Assembly (NCBI RefSeq): GCF_000740895.1
Contig: NC_025263.1
Location: 744,001 to 808,000, forward strand
DNA: 64,000 nucleotides
Origin: Theileria orientalis strain Shintoku
Lineage: Eukaryota > Apicomplexa > Aconoidasida > Piroplasmida > Theileriidae
Direction: 5' to 3'
A program made the translations under genes and the position numbers. Of this stretch, positions 11,016 to 23,200 are shown piece by piece; position 1 is the first letter of the stretch, and each line of letters opens with the position of its first letter. Below the pieces are notes generated by a model. It searched no databases. It was not told the DNA's origin and saw nothing but the letters and a program-made list of their open reading frames with translations.

Positions 11016-12578
11016 ATGGACAATAACCATCTTCTTCCAATCTTCGAATGGCCTAAATGTAGTACTCATTATCGAAATTGGCTTTTTAGCTCTTTTGAAA
11101 AACTTAAATCAGTCCAAACTGAAACATACACAAAAGCAGCTGATAAGTTAAGAGGTACCTTTTTGTGCCAAATTAAATCATCATTTCTTTTAGGAAAGCA
11201 TCCAGAGGTGAAGATTCCATCGCTGGACGATGAGTTGTGGATCATCAAATACTACTCACATCAGCTTTCGCGCTTTTTGACCACAAACAACCTTAAAACT
11301 TCTGTAAAAGTACATTTAAACACTTCAATTTATAAATAAATGTCTATTTTATTTTTTTCAGGAAACATCGCTAACTTTTTTCAATCGGTTTTACCTGAAA
11401 TGTTCAGTAATCGATTATGACCCTAGGATAATAATGTAAAGCCTATCGCTTTTTAATTCTTTATAGGTTCACGTGTATTACCCTTGCCACAAAATTGGAG
11501 GATATGTGGAAATCTGTATATGTGGATAAGCTGCTCGCTTCAGTGCAGGATTTGGACATTTCGCGTACGTCACGTTGTCATATTCACACTATTCAGAGGT
11601 GTTTGACATGGAGTGCATCGTGTGTGACGCACTAAACTTTAATCTTTTGGTTCTGCACACTTCCGACTCCATCTATACCATTGTTCAAATGCTAGTAGAG
11701 GTAACGCGTTCCACTTCATCATTCCCTAGTACCTGAAGGAAAGCTTGGATCTTGACGAGTCACTAATGGGTGAACACTTGAAGATAATCATAAACATATA
11801 CAAACAGGCTGAGACTAACTGTATTAACGCTCACGAGTCTCCAGAGTACGTTGAACAAGCACACTTTTACTATGAATAATTAGTATGCTTATGGTCCTCA
11901 AATGACTATCTGTAAATATTGTAGTACTGTTTCCCCTGTAACCGACGTTAACAATCTGATCTTTTATTTTCAGGTTTTTATTCTTGTACACACCCACTCA
12001 AATAGCCTTGTCCAACATTATGTATTATATTAAGCCCAATTTAAGTTCAATTCTCTCAATTGACCTGTAAGTGTTAACTAGAGATTTACCGTTCGTAGTT
12101 TCATCCTTAAAAAGCTGTTGAACAACGATGATCGCTGTCTAACACCGCTCCTTAATAAACTAAATTCAATCATAGTAAGTTAGAGTTGTTCAAGTGTGTA
12201 TATACTGTTACGTACTTAAGTATAGACACGTATACTCATGTACATAGCAGGATATACACACACCTATGTACACATATATTACTAGCTTGTGTGTACACAG
12301 AGTAACATGTGTGTACCAGTAACTTATTTTATGTACCTGTAACAATATACACACACATTTACAGCTTTAACAAACACTATTTACAGGATTCTTATGAGGA
12401 CTTCCTTAAATTTAGGAACGAGTTTAACTCACAGGAGAACAGAGACAAGGCGCGTACGCTAAACCATCTTGACTCTGATGTTCAGGCGACATACTTGACA
12501 CGTACCTTAGCATTTACGAACTTAAATAATGTTTTAACGAGTACACTCTCACGCGTGCCATTCTTTACTGACTGCTGA
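11016..12578 (+). CDS. Cyclin H-like subunit of CDK-activating kinase/TFIIH
   Basis: Eight exons (11016..11303, 11362..11435, 11467..11564, 11597..11700, 11730..11845, 11974..12066, 12099..12174, 12387..12578) give 346 residues, all junctions GT-AG and in frame. The order of elements matches cyclin H: an N-terminal helix, then LDDELWIIKYYSHQLSRFL, LTFFNRFYLKCSVIDYDPR, ITLATKLEDMW and the second-fold region FNLLVLHTSDSIYTIV, LYTPTQIALSNIMYYI. Cyclin H pairs with CDK7/MAT1 to activate CDKs and phosphorylate the RNA polymerase II tail. Two introns are only about 30 nt. The last 14 nt of the CDS overlap the 3' end of the convergent HPR-like gene. Confidence 0.8.
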
Positions 12579-14324
12579 ATTTATAGTTGTATTTCATTCT
12601 GTGTAGGCTGCGATTTGTTCGTAGTTTGCTCGTGAAGTTCAGCAGGTCTTCTATTTTATTTGAGGGGTGCTTGTCGCTCACGTAGTCGTGCAACGTATCG
12701 CACATCTGTCCGCAAAGGTCACTAATTTCGTTCAGGTTGCGCATAAACTCAGTCTTCCTCCTCTTATTGATATGCGACTGATAATACTCTCTGTTTATTG
12801 AGGACTCGTATCTCCTGTTATAGTACACTATTATTGGTAGGAGTACCTCCATATCAATCACTAAAGTAATGTTAGTAACTTCCGTTTACGTCTACAGTTT
12901 CTAATAACTACTTGTCCCAGTATGCTGGAAGCATTAGCAGTAACAGTATATCTATATCGTATAGCTTTACCAAATAAACAATTAACTAGATAACCTATTA
13001 ATGATCCTATACCTCCTTTGTAACTCTTAAATATAGCCATGAATGAATTCGTATATGATTTCAGAAACTCGTCCTCTGTCCAAAGTCGTAGCCTGTTTAC
13101 AACTTTAGTGAGTCGCGACAGCTCATATATGTTGAGCAGTCCCAGCTTATCGGTCAAATCCACTAAAATCGCTTCACAGAACTTCTTGTTTGATCTAATT
13201 AGGTTTGTTCTGTCCAGTTTCCTAATGGCTGGGTTCTTCGGATTGATATTAAGCAGCTCCATGACGTATAGTATGTCACTTATATCTAATGGTTTCATTA
13301 GTACTATTTTGGACAGGTTCACGCTGCGTAGATACCTAATTAGGAAACAATTAAGTAAAATATCACATGTGATTGCCATCTAAAACACGATGTAACTTAC
13401 AGTTGACTGAATATGGCAGCTTCAACTGAAGTTGGTCCAGTACCAGTTCATGATCAGGGTGACTGTAATGCTTCATTATATAAAACGACTCCAATATGTT
13501 AGACAGCTCAAAGACATTGAAACTACAAGGTGTCGGCTTATTCTCTCCTGGATTGGACTCTTCTTTCTCTAAAGCCTTTGCTTCACTGCCAATCAATGAA
13601 ACTGTGTGATTCAATATTAAGTTGTACACGTTGCATAGAGTGTCGAGCGTGCCATCATGTTCAAGGGCCCTCATCAAATTGTCTCTGAGCTTTGCCGTAG
13701 ATATTAGGTACGTGGTAAGATCGTGAGTTGAGCTATGAAAAAGCGACATTTCTAGAAAGCCTTCTATCTTTCCGAAGAAACTCGTGTGTATCAGCTCCGA
13801 CGCCCTTGCGCACTTCGACAACGAGTACAGAATCAAGGACACTGATTTCGGCTTTGCTGATTCAAACGTGAAGGAATCCAGCATTTTTGAGAACAGCTGT
13901 TCGTTGAAGTAATTCTAAACAAACTTTATGGGTGCCTACAACTTACAAGCTTGGTGAGGGATAACATTATGGTTGCAACTGACTGAGGCTGCACATAGTC
14001 AATACAACTTATTAGTGACCATGACAACTGCGTTAGATCATCCTCCAATTTTTGAAATGGCTCCGGACTGCGATATTTATTCAAATCTTCGTTTGCCTTG
14101 GGGTTTTCTGCACTGCAAATTTGAAAATTGGTTCCTGGGAATCCATCTCCACGGGTTAAAACAGGAGATTTAAAAGATGTGTTCAGAATGGCACTATTTC
14201 TGGCCAAATATGCGGCCTTGTTTCTTAGAACATACACCAGGACTCTAGGGTGAAAATATTCACTACATTTTGTTTCAAAGTTCGTAACGAGTCCCGAAGG
14301 AGACGCGTTCGGGATTCTAAGCAT
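12565..14324 (-). CDS. Heptatricopeptide/RAP-type organellar RNA-binding protein (probable)
   Basis: The coding frame runs 14324..13947, 13914..about 13400, about 13345..13013 and 12860..12565. The first and last introns are clear: 32 nt at 13946-13915 (phase 0) and 152 nt at 13012-12861 (phase 1). The junction near 13400-13345 is unresolved: the GTAAGT at 13406 gives a stop, while GTTACA with an acceptor ending at 13341 keeps frame. The protein repeats short alpha-helical blocks with a spacing of about 35-40 residues (SVATIMLSLTKL, SVSLILYSLSKCARA, DISDILYVMELL), as in apicomplexan heptatricopeptide proteins that act on fragmented organellar rRNA. A terminal RAP domain is not obvious. The ATG is at 14324. 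Confidence 0.55.
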
Positions 14325-14330
14325 CAACAA

Positions 14331-14896
14331 TTCACAAAATTCACAACAATTTCTAAATCAACATCTTCTATTGGTACAAACTGTAAATATTTTTTATAAA
14401 TGTATTACGATCTACACATTTGAAATATATGTTACGCGTGCACAATAAGTATGATATAAAACACATATATTCGGAATTTGATTTAAATCCATTTTAATAT
14501 ACCATATTTTATATGTAAAGTTCAGGTGTAATGCGCCTAATGTGTCTACTCTACATACAACATACATACCCCCTGGCCAGAAATTTAGTAGCACCACTAG
14601 GAAAAATATTTGCAAGTTTTATTGAATATTATCGGTTATTTATGTTTCAAGTAGTATAGTACACCTTGTTCTTCTTTGTATTAGATATTTGGGGATTTTA
14701 TTCATCACATCTTCCCAGTGTCGTGTGTAGGCTAAGATTTTAACTGTCTAGTTTGTATTTTATTTAAGGAGTAGAATTCGCGGCAATTTTATATTATATT
14801 ATTACACCGCAAACATTGATTTAACATGTATAAAATTGGAAAGCTCTGCTGATGCGTAACATTTCACATGGCTATTATTCCTTTTGTTTGATGTAA
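14331..14896. other. Divergent spacer between HPR-like and Rab genes
   Basis: AT-rich spacer of about 570 bp between two divergent starts. An open frame at 14412..14615 on the - strand has no start context, domain or neighbour logic and is treated as chance. It presumably contains promoters, but no motif was identified. Confidence 0.4.
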
Positions 14897-15715
14897 ATGG
14901 CAAGAAGGAGCTATAAAACAGTTTTGCTGGGCGACGCCTCAGTAGGAAAGTCTAGCTTTGCAGTGAGACTTACGAAGGGGGAGTTTTCGGACAACACAAA
15001 TTCGACAATCGGTGCCGCCTTTTTTACGTACACGGTACATTGTGACTCTATGGCCGGCCATAGTAAAATACAGGACGGAGATCAGACAAAGTTACTCGAA
15101 AACTCTCAACAATCGCAGCCAGATTCTGGAAGAAGACACAGGGGCCTAGAAGCAAATTTCTATCGTAGTGGCGTCGATGCCTCCTCCTCCTACGCCCCCC
15201 CGGGCAATCACGTGTATGGCAGTAGTTATGAGGAAAACATAACTATCAAGTTTGACATTTGGGATACGGCGGGGCAGGAAAGGTTTAAAAGCATAGCGCC
15301 GATATATTACAGAAGGGCAGCCTGCGCAATTGTGATTCTGGACATCTCGTCACCGCCCACACTGCAGCACGCAGCATTCTGGGTTAACCAAATAAGGGTC
15401 GCCAACAGCAATGAAACCATAATAGTCCTGGTGGCAAATAAAATTGATCTCCTAGGGTCCACGCCGGAGACTGTGCAGACGCTGGCTAACGCCAAGGCGT
15501 ACGCGAAGGAGCACTCGATCTTCTTTGTGGAAACAAGCGCCAAAACGGGTCAGAACATAACGTATGTATTTGAGTTGCTATCCCAGGAGATATCCAAGGA
15601 CCCCTACAGATGGGATAAAAATACAGCAGTAAGCCAGAAGGCAAGTTCAAAGGCACTAAACATAGACCCGAATAGTTCAACGAAAGCAAGCAAATCGTGT
15701 TGTAGGTACTTATAA
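14897..15715 (+). CDS. Rab5-like small GTPase with a large internal insertion
   Basis: Intronless, 272 residues (typical Rab about 210). P-loop GDASVGKS (residues 12-19), switch I with STIGAAFFTYTV, DTAGQERF (switch II), NKID and ETSAK are all intact. The STIGAAF sequence is the Rab5 subclass signature, so a role on early endosomal membranes is expected. Between residues about 50 and 110, where Rabs have a short beta hairpin linking switch I to the DTAGQ strand, there is a hydrophilic insertion of about 58 residues rich in Ser, Gln and Gly. The C-terminus ends in CCRYL, a double-cysteine geranylgeranylation site with a three-residue tail. The ATG at 14897 is chosen because the upstream one at 14891 meets an immediate stop. 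Confidence 0.92.
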   Translation: MARRSYKTVLLGDASVGKSSFAVRLTKGEFSDNTNSTIGAAFFTYTVHCDSMAGHSKIQDGDQTKLLENSQQSQPDSGRRHRGLEANFYRSGVDASSSYAPPGNHVYGSSYEENITIKFDIWDTAGQERFKSIAPIYYRRAACAIVILDISSPPTLQHAAFWVNQIRVANSNETIIVLVANKIDLLGSTPETVQTLANAKAYAKEHSIFFVETSAKTGQNITYVFELLSQEISKDPYRWDKNTAVSQKASSKALNIDPNSSTKASKSCCRYL

Positions 15716-15985
15716 AGGAGCTCTTTGAATGTTTATAAATTGATTATATGTGTTTATGATTAGTGTTCATATATATAGATATTCGTGCAGATAATTATGT
15801 GTTTTATTTATGAATAGTAGCCGACTACTTTTGGGTATATACAAGGATATATAAGTACACTAATTTGTGTACATATAGGTGTATATACACATATATATAT
15901 ACATATATATAGATACATAAATTAATGTGTAATTATATGAAGTATATTAACAAATTTGCACTGCATTACAGGTTACATTTAAATA

Positions 15986-18900
15986 TTAAAGCTGGTCATG
16001 GCCTGATTTGCCATTTTTGTTATGTATAGAAGCAATAGATTCAATTGATTCTACTAAAGATTGCCCTTGGACGGAGATGTTTGGGTCTTCATAAGGCTTA
16101 TATCGGCGAGATTGTTCTTTGACATCACTTAAATTCAAGTTTACGTTAATCCCCGGAAGCGATGCCGTGTTTTCAGCTAGTTTCATATCGTTCAAATCCT
16201 CTTTCCTCATGTCCGCTGGATTAACATAGCTAACTTTAGTATTCATCTTTTCCAACCTTCTCCTCTCCATTGCATTATAAGGCATCTTGCAGAGCTTAAC
16301 AATCAAATTAATCAGACCTCCGAATAGCGGAATAATAACCGGCAGCAAAATTATAAACAGAAATATTCCCAGACCAATCATTATGTAGGTAAAGACCTTA
16401 CTCACTTTGGCAATGACGCAAGTTTTAACTGCACATTTGAATTAATTTAGATATCATTAAGAGTAAATAAGAGCGATTTTAGATAACATAGCAACGTCCT
16501 AGTAAACTAACAGTTGAATAACATGCAAAATATATTCCATGTTGCACAGGTACACTCCTTCTCCTTGGTGGTCGATGAACTCTTCTTTTCTGAGGGCTCA
16601 GGAGGACTCTTTTCAACGTATCCCTAAAAGTTGTCAAAAAGTGTTATAAATTAACATAACATACCTGTTTCGGTACAACATTTATAGATACTGTGTGCAC
16701 GTCTGGATTTATATACTTTGGATCCATTCCAACTACAGGTTTGACCTTCTTAATTTTTATTGAAGTAGTTGCTGCGTCGAGATGCTTTTTGGTGCCTATT
16801 AAATTTTATATGATTCGTTTAAACTTATTATTTACCTGATAGAAGGTTTACAAAGCAGTATGACTTCTCTGACGAAAGTGGACCAGAGAGTTTAATTGGA
16901 ATATTGAACAACTTATTAGTGTTCCCCTTTATATTTAAGGTTGTTTCATCAATTTCTGCAATCACATTTTCCTTGGCCTTACTCGTTTCATCGGCATAAC
17001 AGAGAGCATTAATGGTAAAGTGTGATGTGTTTACACCTGTTAAATATATCATTAGTTTAAATCTTTTATTAATAATTAATACAACGTACCCATGTTCTTG
17101 ACATCCACTTGAAGAGTACATATATCAGGGGAGTTTAGTTTACACTCCTTATCAATCCTAAAAGAATATTATTGACCAATATTGACGTTTCTCATGTAAT
17201 GTCATGATTGAGGCTAAACATACTTTGTTGATAAAATGAATCCTGGGAAGTCTGCAATGATTTCTGTTATGCTCGCTTCAAATGTGTCAATCTTATATCT
17301 GGAAACATCGTCTTCGCTGTGTACGTAATTGATGTAATGGATTCTGTCCTCTTGAAACCAAGTTGTTCTTTTCTTCTCAGGGTCCTCTGATCTGGGCACT
17401 TGAGTGGTATCTATAGTTATCGCCGGCTCTACGCCATAGAAATTTGGCATCTTCGCCTAAATGATCGTTAAATTATGACATCGATTTTATATGAATGTGT
17501 ATTTACCTGGTCTTTCTTCTCATCTAAATACCACTTTAATTGACGATTTATGCATGAAGAAGCTCTCATTTGACAAAGATTCCAGTGGTCGTCATGAGCC
17601 GTATAGGAATATCCTATTTTGTTACATTGACTTCCTCCAGTGTCAACTGCGTCCCTTTCTATTGTTCTCATGTTCAACGTACACCTCCAATAGTTACAAA
17701 TTTTCTGTGGCATATCTACAACGTTATACAATCAGTCGTTATATATTATCTAGCTTAGAGTAATTAATATTTACATTTTGGGCATTTGAGTGACTTTGGC
17801 CAAGTACCATCCATACATTTGTCCTACAAGAGAATTATAGAGTATTTACTTAAATTAATTTCTTGAACAACTTATTTATAACTTACGATCAATGATGATC
17901 CTTTAACTGTTTCATTTGTTCTCGGAAAAGATGGCACCGCAACATATTTATCAAGCATTGGCGGAGCTGATCCGTTTTTAGTATTACTTGACAACAAAGA
18001 AATGGTTATATCCAAATCATCTAAAAATTCAATGGCTAAAGTTTCTAATTACCTATTGCCACTTCCTTTGAAGTTGAATCAATTATAATGTTCCTGTAAT
18101 TGGCAACGATCTTGTTATGCTCAGACCTCACTCCATATGATTTGGTTAATTCAGAACTTTCAGATTCTTTACTTTGAGGAGTAAACGTCCTTTTAACCTC
18201 AGGGCGAACCTTATCCTTTTCTGCCTTAAATGATGGGTCCAAATTTTTACGATTTTTGAAGTCATAATTGTCAAAATATCCATCTTTATCCAAATTTACT
18301 AAATTGTTATTAATGTTTTAAAGTTAAAATGATGTAAAATAAACGAAAAAATACACAATTAAACTTACGGTCTGGAATTATTCCATTGGATTTGTCAAAC
18401 TTATAAATGCTAAACACTGTATTCCTTAACAAGTCTGGCGGATACGACATCATATACAAGTTATACCATGGTTCCATTACTTCTAAGCATGAGTAAGTCA
18501 TTGCAATACTGTCTCTGTGTCCTAAATTATATTTGAATCAATGAACGTTTTGAATATCAGTAATATACTACATTTAACAAACTTACTGTCACAGTTATAT
18601 CTTGCCCTATTGGTTTCACCGTCAACATTAATGTCACAAATACAACAAAAAGATGGTATTGTGGCAAAACCTGGAGGGAGTTTAGCGCTTGTTGTACAAT
18701 TAGAATGGAAACCTATTTGACAAAAACTTTCTGGATCGTACGAAACTTCTCCATAGGTTTTCCCTTCGGTGTATTCTCGGTAAAAGTATGGTACACTCTA
18801 CAGAATAATTATGATTCATATTATATAATAATAAATTAACTATCTGGAAAATTTTCTATAAACGATACTATTTTATAATCGAGCCTATACCGAACACTGG

Positions 18901-19343
18901 TGTTTGATGTTCTAGCAATTATATATAAACCCTTGGTTGGATCATCTTTTCTTCTGAAGATGTAGTGGTAGTATTTCTGTAAAATTAATTAAATTAAGAA
19001 GCACACATCATAATATATAGTTAATATTGTTCAAATAAATACACATATTATATCTGTCTAAGTATTTTGGTGAGTGTAATTAGTCAATGTTTTAATATCG
19101 TACATCTCCATGGAACAAATCAATATTTGTATGGAGCCTATTTTTACATGTTTTTTCATCAAATAGTGCTTTACTGTTTTTCACGCACACTGTTACATTT
19201 CCAGTAACGAGAGCTTCTGCGAAAAGTGAATTGTCATTAAATACGTTTATTTTTACGAATCCACCTATCGACAAAAATGTGTAAAATACACACAACTTTA
19301 TCAGGGCTGATAATAGCCCTTTATTTAGATAACAAGAAGTCAT
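15986..19343 (-). CDS. HAP2: HAP2/GCS1 gamete fusion protein
   Basis: Fourteen exons: 19343..19104, 18976..18869, 18797..18587, 18521..18369, 18298..18053, 18035..17887, 17823..17775, 17715..17507, 17456..17224, 17157..17090, 17036..16836, 16795..16665, 16623..16512, 16428..15986. They sum to 850 residues in frame. Order: signal peptide, Cys-rich ectodomain, one transmembrane segment (MIGLGIFLFIILLPVIIP) and a basic-then-acidic tail of about 110 residues. The HAP2 core is visible as PSFCCICD followed by RYNCD, the HRDSIAM block, YSCLEVMEPWYNLYMM and more than a dozen further Cys. HAP2 is a class II fusogen that merges gamete membranes. The boundary at 18869 uses GTATCG because the later GTTAAT breaks frame; this is the least certain junction. 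Expression in tick-stage gametes is expected from other apicomplexans, not shown here. Confidence 0.85.
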
Positions 19344-20238
19344 AAATCGTAGATTATATCAATTTTATGTTATAAAGATGTTTTTTAAGTACATTTGCGG
19401 GGATAAAAATAATATATCAATTCAGTTTATAATATTCTTATAAAATTCAATTTATTGAAAAAATCATGAAATTAACACTATTTGTATTACATAAATTAAT
19501 AATAAATATTTATATACAAGATATACAATCAATAAATAAAAGTACTGTGCGAGACAGAAATAAAAATATCTAATAACTGTTTTTAAATGATAAAACCATG
19601 TGAACATAAAACATTAATCAATTAATTTATTCTTAAAGGTTTTAATTTGTTAATATTGTAATAAAAACTTTTTTTAATCTGATTTGTGTTAGCAACAGCT
19701 CAACTTCTAAAAGCTTTAGAGATAAACATTAGTATCTACAATATGCTTAATTCACATCAGAATTTTAAAAAATTTACTTAAATATTAAATTATTGTTAGT
19801 TAAATAGCAAATAAATAATAAATCGGGCACTAATCTATGGGAATTGTTCATATAGTGATTCCATTACATATTCACACCTTTTAGAGTTTAACTCTAATCT
19901 ATATTGTTTAAAACAAATTATAAATTCCACACATACAAAATTTGTTGACTTCCGTGCTAAATTTGTTTTTATGTAAAATATTATTTTGATTCACAGAATC
20001 ATCCTTATTTTACAATCATATCCATTTATAATGTTTTATAATAATAATTTGTAAAGCAAATTAATCATTAACTTCATTGTTATTGTAATATTTAGTTACA
20101 ACAGCGTTGATACAGTATACACTTGACCATTTTGATGATATCAACAAGTGAACAAAATTCGCAAAATTGACAACTAAAGTCAGATCTTTTATTTTATTGT
20201 ATAACCAGAGCATGTTATAACCATATCAATTTGTTGAA
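19344..20238. other. Very AT-rich divergent intergenic region
   Basis: Almost 900 bp between the HAP2 and PHD-protein starts, with many short A/T runs and no open frame worth reporting. It presumably holds both promoters. No motif or RNA gene was identified. Confidence 0.45.
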
Positions 20239-23200
20239 ATGAACAACACGGCCTCAGATGCTAATACTAGCTCTGGCGCCGCGGACCCAGTTGTCTCAAA
20301 CTCTGATCTGGAGTTCACGACTGTGGACGAAAGGCCTTCAGACTATGTGTCAGCACTCGTGCGTTACGAATCGTTCAAGTTTGAAAAGAACATGAACGCG
20401 ACTGCGAGAGATATTCTGAACGAAAGTTGCTCAGATTACTATTCGAGTATCCTGAACGTGAGCTCGATTGAAAACGCAGCACCATCAGGATGCAACTGCG
20501 ACGGAGTGACGGACCTGTTGAGAGCAAGGACCTTTGAGTTGTCAGAAAACAACACGGATTCACCAGTTACCTACGAGGAAGTCCCCGAAGGATACGAGTT
20601 TGACGCAGATCAGTCAGACACATGTGACATTTGCCACTCCTCACTGGCAAATCTGTCGACGTCGACCTGTAAAACATGTAAAACAAAATCGCACACTAAC
20701 TGTTTGTTGAACAGCTGTAACACAATAACGGAGTTGGTGCCATCGCAGAGCAAGGAGAACGGGGAGAGTACAGAAGGAGGAACCGCGAGACAGAACAACT
20801 ACGAATACCAGTGTAAAATATGCGCAGCTAAATTCAGCCCATATAAAAAACCGAGGTGCTGCATATGTAACCTGAGAGGAGGAGTGCTTAATCTAACGGA
20901 AAAAATGTACTACCACCCGTTCTGCGTGTACTACTCGTACGACGTGCTGTACCCGTACTTCAACAATAACCTGGTACTGTCAAACGCACAGATGTTCAAA
21001 AGACTCCTCAACTCACTCTCAGAAGAAACTAAAGTAAACTACGAGGAAAGAAAGTGCCAAATATGCGGAGACCATAAAGGAGTAACGATCAAGTGCAAGT
21101 ATCTGACGTGCAAGAACCACGTTCACGCACGGTGCATAACGGAAGGTTACGAGGAAGATAAGATGACTAGTGGCGGAGAGAGAGAGGATAAGGAGCATGA
21201 GAACAGTGATGGAACTGACCTGAAACATAAGAAGCGCAAAGATAAAAATGGGCTCGTGATCTTCATGATGATAAAACACACGTCAAATCTGGGAGGAAGA
21301 AACATGCTGTTCAGAGCGTCATTCTGCAGAGAACACACGAGTAAAAAGTATATCAACTACTCAATATATAAGCAGCTGGTAAATCAGTCAATACTGACAA
21401 GAGCAGATGGAACGAGTTACAGTAAGTACAGGAACATAATAGACGACATACTGAACAGATACTTCGTCAAAACCGCAAACATTAACTTTAAAATCGACAC
21501 GAACATCAATATACCGAACATAGTGAGCACAGACGAACACGTAAAAAAGAGGAGGAAGTTGGACGAAATACTGTTTAACATAGAGAGTAAGTTGAGTGAA
21601 AAGGAAGAAGAGAGTAAAAAGAGTAAGGAAAAGGGGCAGGTAAAAGAAAAGGTAGAAGCAACCACGGAATTAGAAGAGGACCTGGTGACGTTTGAAGACA
21701 CAGAGACTCTGCTGGAAAAAAAGGTAGACCAGCAAAAGGTGGAGGGTGAGCAAAAGGAGGACAAGGATAAGAAGGAAGAGGAGGACCTGAAGGTGCAGAA
21801 GGTGCTGTGGCAAAAATTCGACATATTTAATCCAATAACGTTTAACCCGTTCACGCCAAATTACTATCGCAGAGAAGGAGTAGGCACGTCAGTGGGTGTG
21901 GGAGGAGCGGCAAACGCGAAGGGGACGACGAAGGACCTGGTGACGTCAATGCAAGAAACGCACGATAACGCGCCGCTGCTCTCAGTGCTCCTCTACAACA
22001 AGGAGGTGAAGGACAACATACTTCCTCTTAACTCGATACTGTTCGACAACATTAAGAGTAACCGGGAACTGGCGATATGCTACCAGCAGAAGATACTGAG
22101 CAGCTGCAGCGGGATCATAGAGTACCTTAACATACTTAACAGAACGCTGACGTACAGAGAGGACGACGAAATGCAGGTATTTGTGCTATTCGAGAACGTG
22201 GTGGGAAACTACCTGCTGGTATACGCGATTAACAGGAAGGTGCTGACCTCAATGAACTCGGAAGAGTTTAACGCGCAGATGCAGTATGACCTGAAGGCGC
22301 TCCTGACGAACACGACGGTGCGAGAGAGCGCAATGAAGGATAACACGCTCTTCAACCACGTCAACGTCTACGGAATCAAGGACGACATCAAGTACATACA
22401 CAGCATACTCTCGAGCTCAGGAGGAGGAGGAGGGAGCATGAGCAAGAGTAAGCAGTACACGAAGAAACTCAGGCTCGCGCAAAAGGTGAAGCTCAACAAC
22501 TTTGAAATTGAGCTGCTGAAGAGGTCGATACTGGAGATGAGGAACATCAACTACCTTAAACTGATCGTGGTCAACAGCCTGACGACCGTGCCCACGTACC
22601 GGAGCAACGGAGCAATGTGCACGCCGCCGAACGCATGCATGGAGGAGAAGTACGTAAATTACATAGACTGGAGCAAGATTCTGCACAACATAAAGAGCCT
22701 CTACGAGAACAGTGACTCCTCAACGCCTCTGAAATACGACGAATACAGTAAGCTGACCATAGTTGTTATCTGAGTATAGTTGTTAGTTTCGTAGGTAGAT
22801 AGGTAGATACATGGTACTACTGAGGTAGAAACGTAGATATACAGGTATATATATAGGTGTGTAGTGAGATGTGTATATAGCCAGACATACAGGCATTTAT
22901 GTGGATAGATAGGCACACATTCAGTAACTTATATTGATACACATATAGAGACATATAGGCACATAGATACACACGTTTAAAGGTGTAAAAGTATAAAAAT
23001 ATGAACAATACAAAATAATTTAGGACTGCTAACACACTTCAACGCAGAGTTGGACAGAGAAAGAGAAAGGGTAACAGGACCCGTGGTGGAAAATCACCAC
23101 AGTTACATGAATAACGAATACAAGTACATCGAGGGAGAGTTGGACGTAGTTAACTCGGACCTGATTAAAATAAAAAATAAGCTGCACGAAAAGATACTGG

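Noticed and set aside
10804..11040. 78-codon frame on the - strand near cyclin H
   Set aside because: AT-biased, no domain, and it overlaps the cyclin H first exon.
14412..14615. 67-codon frame on the - strand between HPR-like and Rab genes
   Set aside because: No leader, domain or splice partner, and it sits in a divergent promoter region.
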